From assembly GCA_913046035.1 (NCBI GenBank), contig CAJWSW010000001.1, positions 37,411-101,410 of the forward strand: a stretch of DNA of 64,000 bases, in the 5' to 3' direction. The position numbers and the translations under genes are program-made. A model generated the notes under the pieces. It saw only the letters and a list, made by a program, of their open reading frames with translations, did no database searches and was not told the origin of the DNA. Positions 1 to 10,450 of the stretch are shown one piece after another. The first letter of the stretch is position 1. Each line of letters opens with the position of its first letter. This DNA is from an uncultured Alphaproteobacteria bacterium. Lineage in GTDB: Bacteria; Pseudomonadota; Alphaproteobacteria; MPNO01; UBA830.

Positions 1-570
1 GGAGAGCCGCTTTACAACTATGAGAATGTAGCCAAAGCGCTACGCATTATTACAGACGAGGAGGGCATTAACATTTCCCGTCGCCGGATCACTCTTTCAA
101 CCGCTGGAGTAGCGCCGTTGATCCCCAAGGTTGGCAAAGAACTAGGCGTTCAGCTCGCAATATCGCTGCACGCCGTGCATGACGATTTGCGTGATGAAAT
201 TGTACCGATCAATAAAAAATATCCTATAGCCGAATTGTTAGATGCTTGTCGTTCCTATCCAAAAGCGAAAAATTCTAGAAGGATAACTTTTGAATATGTG
301 ATGTTAAAAGGCGTCAACGATACGCCAGCAGATGCGCGCGAATTGGTCCGTCTAATTCGCGGTATTCCTGCTAAAATTAATTTAATCCCATTTAATCCGT
401 GGCCCGGGGCGCCATACGACTGTTCTACCAATGACGACATTGCGGTCTTCGCTGGTATTATCAACCGTGCAGGGTATTCGTCGCCTGTTCGCACGCCCCG
501 TGGGCGGGATATACTTGCCGCCTGTGGTCAGCTAAAGACAGCCAGTGAGCGGGAGCGCAAGCACATTTAA
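1..570 (+). CDS. rlmN: 23S rRNA (adenine(2503)-C(2))-methyltransferase RlmN, C-terminal part (5' truncated by window edge)
   Basis: Frame open from base 1 ([14 protein letters not shown]...[18 protein letters not shown]...[24 protein letters not shown]), typical RlmN radical-SAM C-terminal half; TAA at 568-570. Confidence 0.93.
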   Translation, partial: GEPLYNYENVAKALRIITDEEGINISRRRITLSTAGVAPLIPKVGKELGVQLAISLHAVHDDLRDEIVPINKKYPIAELLDACRSYPKAKNSRRITFEYVMLKGVNDTPADARELVRLIRGIPAKINLIPFNPWPGAPYDCSTNDDIAVFAGIINRAGYSSPVRTPRGRDILAACGQLKTASERERKHI

Positions 571-883
571 ATTAAGATGACCCCTATTGAGGGAAATAAT
601 GCCGCTGAAGATCCAAGAGGTTAAGTTGCATTCTCTTTGTGGCCGGAAAATTTGATTTCGATGTTTCTAAAATCCGTTTATTTTAAATGCGATCTAATCA
701 AGCCTACTGCGTGCCACGCATGAGATGGGTAGGGTTTTATGATTTTGCATTTAAATCGGTATTGTTTCTGATGCCTGTAAAAATCACACCTCGACTAACT
801 AAATGCAGGCCCCGTTGATTGCGCTAACTTGCTGGATCTGATGTAAGTCCTATACTCCTTGCGCCACAAGTTGAGAGGTTTTT

Positions 884-2104
884 ATGGCAGGACCAAGACC
901 TGGAGAGGTCAGAAAGATTGTGCTCGCTTATTCCGGTGGGCTCGACACCTCCGTTATTCTGCGATGGCTGCAGCAGACATATGATTGTGAAGTTGTGACC
1001 TTTACTGCGGATCTTGGGCAGGGGGAAGAGGTGGAGCCGGCGCGTGAAAAGGCTGAGGCTGCTGGCGTGAAGGAAATCTATATTGATGATCTGCGAGAAG
1101 AATTTGTGCGGGATTTTGTTTTTCCTATGTTCCGCGCTAACGCCCTATATGAAGGTATCTATCTACTCGGCACGTCGATCGCTCGACCGTTAATTTCAAA
1201 GCGTCAAATTGAAATTGCTCGAGAAACTGGCGCTGATGCCGTCAGTCACGGTGCAACCGGGAAGGGGAACGACCAAGTAAGGTTCGAGCTTGGCTATTAC
1301 GCGTTAGAACCGGATATCAAGGTTATCGCACCTTGGCGTGAGTGGGACCTTGATTCGCGCACTAAACTTATGGAATTCGCCCGCAACAACCAAATTCCAA
1401 TCTCACGCGATAGGCTCGATGAACCGCCCTACTCTACGGATGCTAATCTTTTGCACATCTCATACGAAGGGAAGGCTCTCGAAGACCCTTGGGTTGAGGC
1501 TGATGAAGCAATGTATACCCGCTCGGTCTCTCCGGAGCGTGCGCCCGATATCCCCACTTATATCGAGCTCGGTTTTCAGGCGGGTGACGCGGTTAGCATA
1601 AACGGTGAAAAATTATCGCCGGCGGCGCTGTTGCAAAAACTTAATGTTACTGGCGGCGCAAACGGCATTGGGCGCATTGATATTGTGGAAAATCGTTACG
1701 TCGGCATGAAATCTCGTGGTGTCTACGAAACGCCGGGCGGAACAATCCTCGCCGCTGCACATCGCGGCATTGAGTCAATTACACTCGACCGTGGCGCTGC
1801 TCACCTAAAAGATGAGCTGATGCCGCGTTATGCTGAGCTGGTCTATAACGGTTTCTGGTTCTCTCCTGAGCGCGAGATGATTCAAGCAGCTGTCGACGAA
1901 AGTCAGAAACATGTTGATGGCACGGTCCGTCTAAAGCTGTTCAAAGGATCTGTCAGTGTTGTAGGTCGTAAGTCCCCAGTCAGCCTTTATTCGGAAGAGC
2001 ACGTCACTTTCGAAGCCGACACTGTCTACGACCAACGCGACGCGGAGGGCTTTATTAAACTAAATGCTCTGCGTCTGCGGCTTATGAACGCCCGCAAGGG
2101 ATGA
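884..2104 (+). CDS. argG: argininosuccinate synthase
   Basis: [20 protein letters not shown]-loop motif and full-length 406 aa family match by eye. Confidence 0.97.
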   Translation: MAGPRPGEVRKIVLAYSGGLDTSVILRWLQQTYDCEVVTFTADLGQGEEVEPAREKAEAAGVKEIYIDDLREEFVRDFVFPMFRANALYEGIYLLGTSIARPLISKRQIEIARETGADAVSHGATGKGNDQVRFELGYYALEPDIKVIAPWREWDLDSRTKLMEFARNNQIPISRDRLDEPPYSTDANLLHISYEGKALEDPWVEADEAMYTRSVSPERAPDIPTYIELGFQAGDAVSINGEKLSPAALLQKLNVTGGANGIGRIDIVENRYVGMKSRGVYETPGGTILAAAHRGIESITLDRGAAHLKDELMPRYAELVYNGFWFSPEREMIQAAVDESQKHVDGTVRLKLFKGSVSVVGRKSPVSLYSEEHVTFEADTVYDQRDAEGFIKLNALRLRLMNARKG

Positions 2105-2985
2105 CTGATGGCACTGGGGTCTCGAGGCCCCAGTTTTTGCTTGCGGCGTTGTGGGCGCTGCTCGCTGCCGGTAGCTTCACCGTGATGATCGCGAGTGTAC
2201 GCTATATGGACGGCAAATTTGATGCGTTTGAGATTGTTTTCTTCCGCGCGCTAGTCGGAGTTTTCATCGTCATTCCGTTGGTAAGCAGATCAGGATTTAC
2301 AGCGCTTCGGACCTACCGCCTACGCATGCATTTGGTGCGGACGCTATTTGCGCTATTCGCTATGGCGACTTTGTATTATGCATTGGCTTTTATTCCAATA
2401 GCGCAGGCAGTCGCACTTACATTTCTCATACCGCTCTTCACCACTATTGCCGCGGGAACAGTGCTGAACGAAAAAGTTGGCTTCTACCGCTGGGGAGCAA
2501 CGTTAGTTGGGTTCTGCGGCGCACTCATTATTATCAGACCTGGTTTAACGGAGGTAAGTTTGCCGATCCTTTTAGCAGTGTTGTCGTCTGCCCTTTACGC
2601 TGGTGCCTGGTCCAGCGTCAAAATCTTAACGCGGACGGACTCTGCGGCTGCAATTGTTTTCTGGATGAACATTTTGATGGTGCCCTTGACTGCTATTCCG
2701 CTGATTTTTGTTTGGGTTACACCTGCACCGGAAGATGTCTTCGTGATTGGGATCATGGCTCTTTCAGGGTGGGCGGCACACTATTGCCAGGCGCGTGCCT
2801 TTGCGTCCGCCGACGCCAGTGCAGTGATGCCATTTGATTTCCTGCGCCTACCACTGGGTGCCCTCCTCGGTTATTTACTTTTCGCCGAAATTATAGACAC
2901 ATGGACTTGGGTTGGTGCGGTTGTCATTTTCCTCTCTGGATACTACACCGTTAGGCGCGAATCTTTTCGGAACCAGGGAAAATAG
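2101..2985 (+). CDS. EamA/DMT-family transporter (start codon uncertain; may begin downstream of the terminator hairpin)
   Basis: Multi-TM protein with [20 protein letters not shown]...W motif typical of EamA. Confidence 0.85.
   Translation: MTDGTGVSRPQFLLAALWALLAAGSFTVMIASVRYMDGKFDAFEIVFFRALVGVFIVIPLVSRSGFTALRTYRLRMHLVRTLFALFAMATLYYALAFIPIAQAVALTFLIPLFTTIAAGTVLNEKVGFYRWGATLVGFCGALIIIRPGLTEVSLPILLAVLSSALYAGAWSSVKILTRTDSAAAIVFWMNILMVPLTAIPLIFVWVTPAPEDVFVIGIMALSGWAAHYCQARAFASADASAVMPFDFLRLPLGALLGYLLFAEIIDTWTWVGAVVIFLSGYYTVRRESFRNQGK
2113..2138 (+). terminator. Rho-independent terminator-like hairpin downstream of argG
   Basis: ACTGGGG-tctcgagg-CCCCAGT followed by TTTTT, 9 nt after the argG stop codon. 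Confidence 0.7.
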
Positions 2986-3103
2986 CCTCAGCTCAGCACT
3001 CAACGCAGTCCTAAGTCGCCTTGCTGGACGTTCATGGTCATATCCTCAAACAAGGTGCATAACTTTGATCGATTGAAGAAAATGGCGCCGGCATGGTGTG
3101 TTT

Positions 3104-3997
3104 TTATATATCGGGAGGGTCAATACCGTTCTGTCTGCAGGCTGCCACTAGTGTGTTGTGCATTAGACAAGCGATTGTCATCGGACCGACGCCGCCAGGA
3201 ACTGGCGTAATAGCCTTCGCGTGCTCCACTGCTTCTTCAAAGGCGACATCACCAACCAAACATGTCTTTCCTTTTTCTTTGCTAGAGACCCGATTTATTC
3301 CCACATCTATGACGGTTGCACCCTTTTTAATCCAGTCACCTTTGATCATTCGTGGTTGTCCAATCGCTGCAATCAGAATATCAGCGTCTCTGCATATAGC
3401 TGGGAGATTGTTGCTACGGGAATGCGCAATCGTTACTGTGCAATTTGATTCGAGTAATAGCTGCGCCATCGGCTTTCCCACAATATTAGACCGGCCTACC
3501 ACGACAGCCTTGAGGCCGGTTAAATCTCCTAGGCATTCTTTTAGCAAGATGCGGCATCCGAGCGGAGTGCAAGGCACCATGCCGCCTCTGCCAGCAGACA
3601 GAAGTCCGACATTGCGGAGATGAAATCCATCTACATCCTTTGCAGGGTCGATGGCGTCAATGACTGAGTTTTGGCTAATTTGGTTAGGAAGTGGCAGTTG
3701 TACCAGTATGCCGTTTACCGATGGGTCGGCATTGAGTTTCTTTATCGTAGCTAACAGGTCTGCTTCTGATGTGTTTCCAGGTAGGTCTTCGCCCAACGAT
3801 AGCATGCCGGCTTCAACCGTTTGTTTATTCTTGTTGCGAATATAGACTTGGCTTGCTGGATCCTCCCCGACTAGGATTGTGGCTAGGCCAGGCACAATTC
3901 CATAAGTTTCCCTTAACCGGTTGGTTTCTGCGGCAATACGTTTACGGAGACTGGCCGCAAATCTTTTTCCGTCGATGAGTTTTTCGGCAATCATCAA
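3104..3997 (-). CDS. folD: bifunctional methylenetetrahydrofolate dehydrogenase/methenyltetrahydrofolate cyclohydrolase
   Basis: [37 protein letters not shown] motifs. Confidence 0.96.
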   Translation of the reverse strand: MMIAEKLIDGKRFAASLRKRIAAETNRLRETYGIVPGLATILVGEDPASQVYIRNKNKQTVEAGMLSLGEDLPGNTSEADLLATIKKLNADPSVNGILVQLPLPNQISQNSVIDAIDPAKDVDGFHLRNVGLLSAGRGGMVPCTPLGCRILLKECLGDLTGLKAVVVGRSNIVGKPMAQLLLESNCTVTIAHSRSNNLPAICRDADILIAAIGQPRMIKGDWIKKGATVIDVGINRVSSKEKGKTCLVGDVAFEEAVEHAKAITPVPGGVGPMTIACLMHNTLVAACRQNGIDPPDI

Positions 3998-4003
3998 GCT
4001 CTT

Positions 4004-4306
4004 TCAGGTGGCAATCCAGATGTAAACTTGCCGCAGAATACCATCCTTCAAAAACAATAATATAAGAATGGCGATAAGCGGTGAAAAATCGATCCCACCA
4101 AAATTTGGTAGCAGATTGCGTATCGGCCGCAGCATGGGTTCAGTAAGTCGATACAGCGTATCACCAACCATATAGATGAGGCGGTTGCCGGTGTTGATCA
4201 CATTGAAAGCAATTAGCCAACTCATGATTGCGGAGATGATAAAACACCACATATAGAGATTTACGATAATATCGAGCAGGTTGAAGATGGTGGTAATGAG
4301 TTGCAT
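4004..4306 (-). CDS. YggT family membrane protein
   Basis: Small two-TM protein with TEPMLRPIRNLLPNFGGIDFSPL motif. Confidence 0.88.
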   Translation of the reverse strand: MQLITTIFNLLDIIVNLYMWCFIISAIMSWLIAFNVINTGNRLIYMVGDTLYRLTEPMLRPIRNLLPNFGGIDFSPLIAILILLFLKDGILRQVYIWIAT

Positions 4307-4488
4307 AAAAAGGGCGCCTGTAAGTTAGTAGTTAGCAAGGTAGCGGCGGCTGGATTCTGGCGCAACCCGTTGGTGCTTATCGACCTAAATCATAGGGTCG
4401 TACTAGATGAATTCAGACCCTCCAGGTTGCTTGACATGAACACCCATCGTCCACATTATCCTGCCCATTCGCCTGTGGCCGGCACCGT

Positions 4489-4564
<76 letters not shown>

Positions 4565-4766
4565 CTATTTATCGCATGTCCCTTGTTGTTAGACACTTCA
4601 GGTTTTTGTATTCGGTAACTGATACAAAATCCAATCGGTATGGCTGGTAAATCGCTGCAGGCCCGACCGTTTGTCCATTGGCCGGACGCCAAGCTAGTTT
4701 ATTCCTTTTGTTAAGTGCAGAGGCACACCTTCTCAGATTTTACGGACGAATTTCGTTATCACCATT

Positions 4767-4800
4767 AAAAAAAATAGGGCGGCTCGCGCGGCCGCCCTAT
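4767..4800 (-). terminator. Rho-independent terminator of the minus-strand peroxiredoxin gene
   Basis: On minus strand: ATAGGGCGGC-CGCGCGA-GCCGCCCTAT followed by an 8-T tract. Confidence 0.85.
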
Positions 4801-4820
4801 GGCACGTTCAGTACCGCCCG

Positions 4821-5273
4821 TCAGGAAATGGAATCCAAATCATTAATGACTTGTTCGGGGTGATCGGCGGCCTTGACCTCATCGTAGGCAAAGTGAATTT
4901 TGCCATCTGGTCCGATTAATACTGATTTCCGAGGTGCCTTCAGGCTGCCTGCTTCTGAAACACCAAATGCAATAGATGTGCTTCCATCCAAATCACTCAG
5001 CAAATCATAAGGGAAGGAGAATTTATCACGAAACGCGGCGTTATCTGCTGGGCTATCAAAAGAGATCCCCAGGATTGATGTGTTGCGGTCTTCAAAGTCT
5101 TGGATTCGATCACGGAACCCGTTGCCTTCGATCGTTCAGCCGGGTGTATCGGCTTTTGGATACCACCAAAGCAGGACGTAGCGGCCGGCAAAGTCATCTC
5201 GCGTAACTGTCTTGCCATCCTGGTTCGGGAGGCTGAAAGCCGGCGCATCGGTGCCGGTGGCGATTAGGGCCAT
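4821..5273 (-). CDS. Bcp/thiol peroxidase-type peroxiredoxin, predicted selenoprotein (UGA at codon 46 read as selenocysteine)
   Basis: ATG at 5273 with GGAG upstream. MALIATGTDAPAFSLPNQDGKTVTRDDFAGRYVLLWWYPKADTPG[TGA]TIEGNGFRDRIQDFEDRNTSILGISFDSPADNAAFRDKFSFPYDLLSDLDGSTSIAFGVSEAGSLKAPRKSVLIGPDGKIHFAYDEVKAADHPEQVINDLDSIS*. Only the codon at the peroxidatic Cys position is TGA; the frame is open on both sides. Confidence 0.88.
5107..5134 (-). promoter_or_regulatory. Putative bacterial SECIS element immediately 3' of the UGA codon
   Basis: Minus strand after TGA (5138-5136): A CGATC gaaggca ACGG-GUU-CCGU GATCG. Lower 5-bp stem, 5' bulge, 4-bp upper stem, GUU apical loop beginning 18 nt after the UGA. 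Confidence 0.65.
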
Positions 5274-5346
5274 TCAGAAAACTCCATTATAAATGTTAAC
5301 GATAATATTTATAACACGGTCTTTAAAAGTTCAAAATAGAGGTAAA

Positions 5347-5369
5347 AACCCGGCGCAATGCGCCGGGTT
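5347..5369 (-). terminator. Intrinsic terminator hairpin downstream of the small zinc-ribbon ORF
   Basis: Minus strand: AACCCGGCGC-ATT-GCGCCGGGTT followed by TTT. Confidence 0.75.
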
Positions 5370-5390
5370 AATGGGTGTTAGCGTTAAGTT

Positions 5391-5570
5391 TCAAACGAAG
5401 TCCGGTTCACTGCGTTTGCGACAGCGTAAGCAGAGGCGATTATGCCAACCTTCACTGGCAAATTTTTCGCCGCATGACATGCATTTGCGTTCTGTTGGTA
5501 CGTCGCTCGCGGCGCGATGCTCCATTACAAGTTCTTCACTTTCGAGCGAGCTTGTATCCGATTCACTCAT
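5391..5570 (-). CDS. Small 59-aa zinc-ribbon-like protein
   Basis: Not in the supplied ORF track. MSESDTSSLESEELVMEHRAASDVPTERKCMSCGEKFASEGWHNRLCLRCRKRSEPDFV*; CxxC...CxxC; GGGAG upstream of ATG; followed by a terminator. Confidence 0.75.
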   Translation of the reverse strand: MSESDTSSLESEELVMEHRAASDVPTERKCMSCGEKFASEGWHNRLCLRCRKRSEPDFV

Positions 5571-5980
5571 GTAATAGCTCCCTTGTCGTTATCGATCGTT
5601 ACTTGGTCGATAGTTGTCCCAACCACCATTTTGGTGGTGTCCCCACTTTTACGCTCTGAGACGATTAGCCTCTGTTTTGCCTGCCTATTGTTGCACCTTA
5701 AAAGATGTCTTGTTGCAGACCCAACCATTTACGCGGATTGCTGATTTAATTAACAAAATCACCCCCACCCGTAAGGGAAAAAAGACAATTATATTCAGCT
5801 AGAGCCGTTCCAACATCAAACTTTGGAGGTCGCCTCTATTTTTCCGTATAGTATCACGATTCCAACTGGGAGGGGTAGTGAATCTGCATGCTCAGCGGGT
5901 ATTTTCATGAGGATTTTTAGGCAACTGACGAAATTCTGACAATTTGCCGCAGTCGCTTTTCTCATGCATTAATCGCATTT

Positions 5981-6403
5981 CTAAAAAGTTTGGCTATCTG
6001 GAATTGCAGCGATCGCCGCTGCGGCTACCTCAAGGTCCTGCTCCCCGGTTCCAGAGCCAACGCCAACACCGCCGATACAATGGCCGTCGATGATAATTGG
6101 CAGTCCGCCAGGCAAATTAATACGTTGACCGTCAGTCCCTAATGCGAGTTTTATATCGACACCTTCCAACAGACCGCCTGATGGCTCCCTGTAGCATGCA
6201 GCCGTACGGGCTTTTCGAAGGGATGTCTCAAGCGACATGTGAAAAGCTCCGTCCATGCGGATGAATGCAAGTAAGTTGCCGCCATTATCCACGACGGATA
6301 TACATTGCGGTTGTCCTATCTCCGCCGCTTTTTCAACGCCCGCATTCAGCACCGCAAATGCTCCCTCATGTGTAAGTTTTAGAAATGGTTTTGTTTCAGA
6401 CAT
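5981..6403 (-). CDS. GlcG/HbpS-type heme-binding protein (DUF336)
   Basis: AxNxGGNLLAFIRMDGA... GLPIIIDGHCIGGVGVGSGTGEQDLEVAAAAI motif. Confidence 0.85.
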   Translation of the reverse strand: MSETKPFLKLTHEGAFAVLNAGVEKAAEIGQPQCISVVDNGGNLLAFIRMDGAFHMSLETSLRKARTAACYREPSGGLLEGVDIKLALGTDGQRINLPGGLPIIIDGHCIGGVGVGSGTGEQDLEVAAAAIAAIPDSQTF

Positions 6404-6461
6404 GACATAACCTCAGATTTTGGTCCGAACAGTCTTTCAGTTGTGAGAGGTCAACGCAACT

Positions 6462-7676
6462 CTATGTTGTTTTGACAGGCGCCGGCAACTTAATCGGTCG
6501 GTCGTTAATGCAGCAGTGAAGGAAAGCCGCTGTTGCCGAAAGCCCAATAGCGAGCCACCAGGCAGCTTCGTAGGTGCCGAAGATGTCATAAAATAATCCG
6601 CCTAAGAATACTCCGGTAAATGCACCTATCTGATGGCTTAGAAAAACTATGGCAAATAGTGTGCTCATATATCGGGGTCCAAAAATTTGGGCCACGATTC
6701 CACTTGTAAGCGGAACAGTAGATAACCACAAAACCCCCAAGATCGCGCTGAACCCAATTACCGTCACCTCATTAACAGGCAGATACAGGAAAATTAGAAA
6801 TAGCAGTCCGCGCGCGATGTATATTTGGCTCAATAGATTTCTTTTCCGCCACTTTCCGCCTGCCCAACCCGCGATAATAGTGCCGAATAGATTAAAAAGC
6901 CCGATAATGCTTATCGCCGTTGCTGCTAACCAAGGACCTGCGCCGCTATCAGTCAAATATTTGGGGAGGTGTGTCCCTACAAACTGAACCTGAAAACCGC
7001 ATACGAAGAAGCCCATAACTAACAGCCAGTAGCCGCGATGGGCGCTGGCCCTTTTGAGTGCGCTACCCAATGTTTCAGTGTCAGGTTTGGAGAATGCTGT
7101 ATCACCTGCCCATCGCATAGAATAGGCAAGCGGGACGGCTACCGCGACCATCGCCGCAAGCCCGAGGATGCCGCTCGCCCAGCCAAAACTGTCAATCAAA
7201 CCGGTCGTGGTCAGGCCGAACGTGAATTGTCCTGCCGATCCACCTCCAGTGACAATACCGAGCCATAATGTGCGTGACTTTTCTGGCGCGATCCGGCCGA
7301 CAATACCAAGCGGCAAAGTCAACCCAACCCCTGAGGCACCAATGCCGACGATCACTCCCGCCGACAAAAACATGGTTTCTGGCGTTACCGACACTGATAT
7401 AAGTGCAAGCCCTACGGTATAGAGTCCGGCAGCAAGTGCGATAACTGTTGTTGGCCGCATATATCTATCCGCGAGTGCTCCAGTAAATGGCGCGGCTATG
7501 CCCATTACAAGGTTTTGGGTTGCGATAGCGAGGGCAAACTCACTTATCCCCCAGTCCAAGTCGGTAATTATCGGATCAAGAAACAGACCGAAGCTTTGAC
7601 GCGACCCGTTCGCGATCAGCACCACCGCTGTAGCGGCAAATAAGATATAAAAAGGCGAGCGCCAGAAACTTTTCAT
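6462..7676 (-). CDS. MFS transporter
   Basis: 12-TM protein, MFS motifs (GALADRYMRPT). Confidence 0.85.
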   Translation of the reverse strand: MKSFWRSPFYILFAATAVVLIANGSRQSFGLFLDPIITDLDWGISEFALAIATQNLVMGIAAPFTGALADRYMRPTTVIALAAGLYTVGLALISVSVTPETMFLSAGVIVGIGASGVGLTLPLGIVGRIAPEKSRTLWLGIVTGGGSAGQFTFGLTTTGLIDSFGWASGILGLAAMVAVAVPLAYSMRWAGDTAFSKPDTETLGSALKRASAHRGYWLLVMGFFVCGFQVQFVGTHLPKYLTDSGAGPWLAATAISIIGLFNLFGTIIAGWAGGKWRKRNLLSQIYIARGLLFLIFLYLPVNEVTVIGFSAILGVLWLSTVPLTSGIVAQIFGPRYMSTLFAIVFLSHQIGAFTGVFLGGLFYDIFGTYEAAWWLAIGLSATAAFLHCCINDRPIKLPAPVKTT

Positions 7677-7736
7677 TGAAATAAATTCCGGAACAGTAAC
7701 TGCTATTTACTATACTCGTTTGACGGTCAGCTTAAA

Positions 7737-8975
7737 TCAGTCAGCACTAGAATTATGTGTCTGTATTTTAGCGGCCGCCGGAATTTCGGCCATTTCGGCA
7801 CCTTCTCCCAGTTCGATCAACTCAATCTTCTCGCCGCGGGTAGCAACTTTCTTTGTAGAGGTGCTGATCTTAGCTATATCGTCCTGCGCTTGTCTAAAGT
7901 GTGTTTGCAACTTTTCAACTCTATCGTCTATACGGCCGACATCAACCAGTAACTTGCGGACTTCCGTTTGGATTAGACCAGCCTGTTCTTGCATAGAGGC
8001 ATCCTTTAGAACCGCCCGAACGGTGTTAAGCGTGGCCATAAGTGTTGTTGGCGAAACAATCCAAACTCGAGCGCGATAAGACTTGTCGACTGTCTTTGAG
8101 TGATTTGCGTGAAGTTCAGCATAAACTGCTTCGGAAGGTAAAAACATCAGTGCCGACTCTGCAGTCTCACCAGGAATGATATAGCGCGCCGCAATATCAT
8201 TTACATGTTTCAGCACGTCTGCAGAAAATTCGCGGGCGCACTGCCTTTTGCTTATCTCATCTTTGGCCGCCCGAAGCGCATGGTAACTTTCAAGCGGGAA
8301 CTTTGCGTCGATAGCGATGGCGCCGGGTGGATTGGGTAGGTTAAGTATGCAGTCGGCGCGTTTTTTATTACTGAGTGTTTTTTGAAACTCGTAGGCGGAC
8401 GGCGGCAGCGCGGCCTTTATCAAATCCTGCAACTGGATTTCACCGAACACGCCACGCGCCTGGCGGTTGGTGAGAACATCCTGAAGCTTTACTACCCGTG
8501 CTGAAAGGTCTGTGATGTTTTTCTGTGCGGCGTCTATTACTGCCAGACGTTCTTGCAACTTGATGATGGTTTCCGACGATTTGGTGCTCGTTTGTTGTAA
8601 GGTGTCCCCGACACGTTTGGTAACGTCTGCGAGCCGATCTTCTAGCGTTTTAGTGATAGCTAATTCTTGGTTTTGTAGACGTTCAGAAAGAGCTTTCTGG
8701 CTCGCCGCGTCCGCTTCGGCAATTTGCGTGAGACGGCCAGCCAGTTCAGCCTGCTGGGCTGCCAGGCGGTCTGTGTTGTGCGCGATGATCTTCGATGTTT
8801 CCTGCTTGCTGCTACGGAATAAGGCGAGTGCCGCCAGAGTCGTGGTAACAGCGGCAAATGCGAGCACAATAATTATGATTAAATCCATAAATCGGAGCAT
8901 ACCCTGAACTTTCGCGAATCGGACTGCATGACCGTTTGGAATAAGAGATGCTTGACCCTGCTGAGGTGAACGCAT
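7737..8975 (-). CDS. rmuC: DNA recombination protein RmuC (start probably at an internal Met near the TM segment)
   Basis: N-terminal TM, coiled coil, and RGVFGEIQLQDLI...DAKFPLESY...RVWIVSPTTLMATLNT. Confidence 0.9.
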   Translation of the reverse strand: MRSPQQGQASLIPNGHAVRFAKVQGMLRFMDLIIIIVLAFAAVTTTLAALALFRSSKQETSKIIAHNTDRLAAQQAELAGRLTQIAEADAASQKALSERLQNQELAITKTLEDRLADVTKRVGDTLQQTSTKSSETIIKLQERLAVIDAAQKNITDLSARVVKLQDVLTNRQARGVFGEIQLQDLIKAALPPSAYEFQKTLSNKKRADCILNLPNPPGAIAIDAKFPLESYHALRAAKDEISKRQCAREFSADVLKHVNDIAARYIIPGETAESALMFLPSEAVYAELHANHSKTVDKSYRARVWIVSPTTLMATLNTVRAVLKDASMQEQAGLIQTEVRKLLVDVGRIDDRVEKLQTHFRQAQDDIAKISTSTKKVATRGEKIELIELGEGAEMAEIPAAAKIQTHNSSAD

Positions 8976-9011
8976 ACGTAAACTTCAAAGAATTACCTTA
9001 GGTATAAACTC

Positions 9012-9536
9012 ATGGCTTTGCTGCCCATTATTACTGCTCCAGACCGACGATTAAAAAAAGTCGCGATACCTATTGAGGACGTGGATGACGAGGTGCGTTG
9101 CTTGATGGACAGTATGCTGGAAACTATGTACGCGGCGCCGGGTGTGGGATTAGCAGCGCCGCAGGTTGGCGACTTACGACGAGTTATCGTTGTAGATGTT
9201 GCCCGTGCGGGAACAGATCCAACGCCGATCTGCCTCGCTAATCCGGAAGTTATTGCCACCTCGGACGATGTTTCCGTTTTCGAGGAAGGTTGCTTGTCGC
9301 TTCCGGAGCAGTTTGCCAACGTAAAGAGGCCCAAGAGTGTATGTGTGCGATATCGCGACTACGAAAACAAGATATGTGAACAAGAGATGGACGGGTTTTT
9401 GGCAACTTGTGTCCAACATGAGATTGATCACCTCAATGGTGTATTGTTTGTGGACCATATCTCGAGCCTCAAGCGTAGTATGTTATTGCGCAAACTTACC
9501 AAAATTAAAAAATCCGCGGCCCACGCGCGGGCTTGA
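9012..9536 (+). CDS. def: peptide deformylase
   Basis: GVGLAAPQVG, EEGCLSLPE, CVQHEIDHLNGVLF. Confidence 0.96.
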   Translation: MALLPIITAPDRRLKKVAIPIEDVDDEVRCLMDSMLETMYAAPGVGLAAPQVGDLRRVIVVDVARAGTDPTPICLANPEVIATSDDVSVFEEGCLSLPEQFANVKRPKSVCVRYRDYENKICEQEMDGFLATCVQHEIDHLNGVLFVDHISSLKRSMLLRKLTKIKKSAAHARA

Positions 9537-9544
9537 GAAAGTAA

Positions 9545-10450
9545 ATGCGAGTTGCTTTCATGGGCACGCCGGAGTTCTCAGTGCCTGCGTTGTCCGCCCT
9601 GATTGAAGCCGGACACGAAATCGCCTGTGTGTATTCACAGCCACCTCGTCCTGCTGGTCGGGGGCACAAAAAGCGCCCTTCTCCGATACAAGAGCTTGCC
9701 GAGTCGCTCGACCTCGACGCGCGCCAACCGAGCAGTCTCGGCGAAAAGACCGTTCAGGCGGAGTTTTTATCTCTAAACGCGGATGTAGCCGTTGTGGTCG
9801 CTTATGGGCTTATATTGCCAAAACCGATACTTAGTGGACCAAGGCTCGGATGTTTAAATATTCATGCTTCGCTTTTGCCTAGATGGCGCGGCGCGGCGCC
9901 CATTCAACGGGCAATACTTGCCGGTGAATCTGAGACCGGCATTACTATAATGCAAATTGACGATGGGCTTGATACCGGTCCGATATTGGCGGTTGAGCGC
10001 GTACCGATTACCAAAAAGACGACGGCATCCAATCTTCATGATGAGCTTGCCAACATCGGCGCGCGATTGATTGTTGAGGTGCTATCCAATGATCTACCCT
10101 CTCCCGTTTCACAGCCAGAGGAGGGGGTGACCTATGCACAGAAGCTCGATCGTTCGGAGGGACGAATAGACTGGACAAGGGCTTCGAGCGAGATAGACCG
10201 GCGAGTGCGAGCTCTCAACCCATGGCCTGGGGTGTGGTGTGAGCTAAATAGCGAACGGTTGCAAATTTTCTCAGTAAAGCCGGTTAACGGTAGCGGTGTC
10301 CCCGGGACGGTAATTGCCGAACCGCTCATCGTTGCTTGCGGTGAAGGTGCATTGCAGATTGATCAAGTGCAACGTGCGGGTAGGTCAAAGATGCCAACGG
10401 CTGACTTCGTGCGTGGTTACCCCGTGCCAATTGGGACGGTGTTTTCATGA
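9545..10450 (+). CDS. fmt: methionyl-tRNA formyltransferase
   Basis: [36 protein letters not shown]. Confidence 0.97.
   Translation: MRVAFMGTPEFSVPALSALIEAGHEIACVYSQPPRPAGRGHKKRPSPIQELAESLDLDARQPSSLGEKTVQAEFLSLNADVAVVVAYGLILPKPILSGPRLGCLNIHASLLPRWRGAAPIQRAILAGESETGITIMQIDDGLDTGPILAVERVPITKKTTASNLHDELANIGARLIVEVLSNDLPSPVSQPEEGVTYAQKLDRSEGRIDWTRASSEIDRRVRALNPWPGVWCELNSERLQIFSVKPVNGSGVPGTVIAEPLIVACGEGALQIDQVQRAGRSKMPTADFVRGYPVPIGTVFS

Noticed and set aside
4821-5273. Reading the TGA in the peroxiredoxin as a simple nonsense mutation/pseudogene, or as two separate ORFs (4821-5003 and 4997-5248)
   Set aside because: The TGA replaces exactly the catalytic Cys, both flanks remain in the same open frame with family-consistent sequence, a SECIS-like hairpin follows, and the gene has a good RBS and terminator. 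The 4997-5248 ORF is a different frame with no recognisable family.
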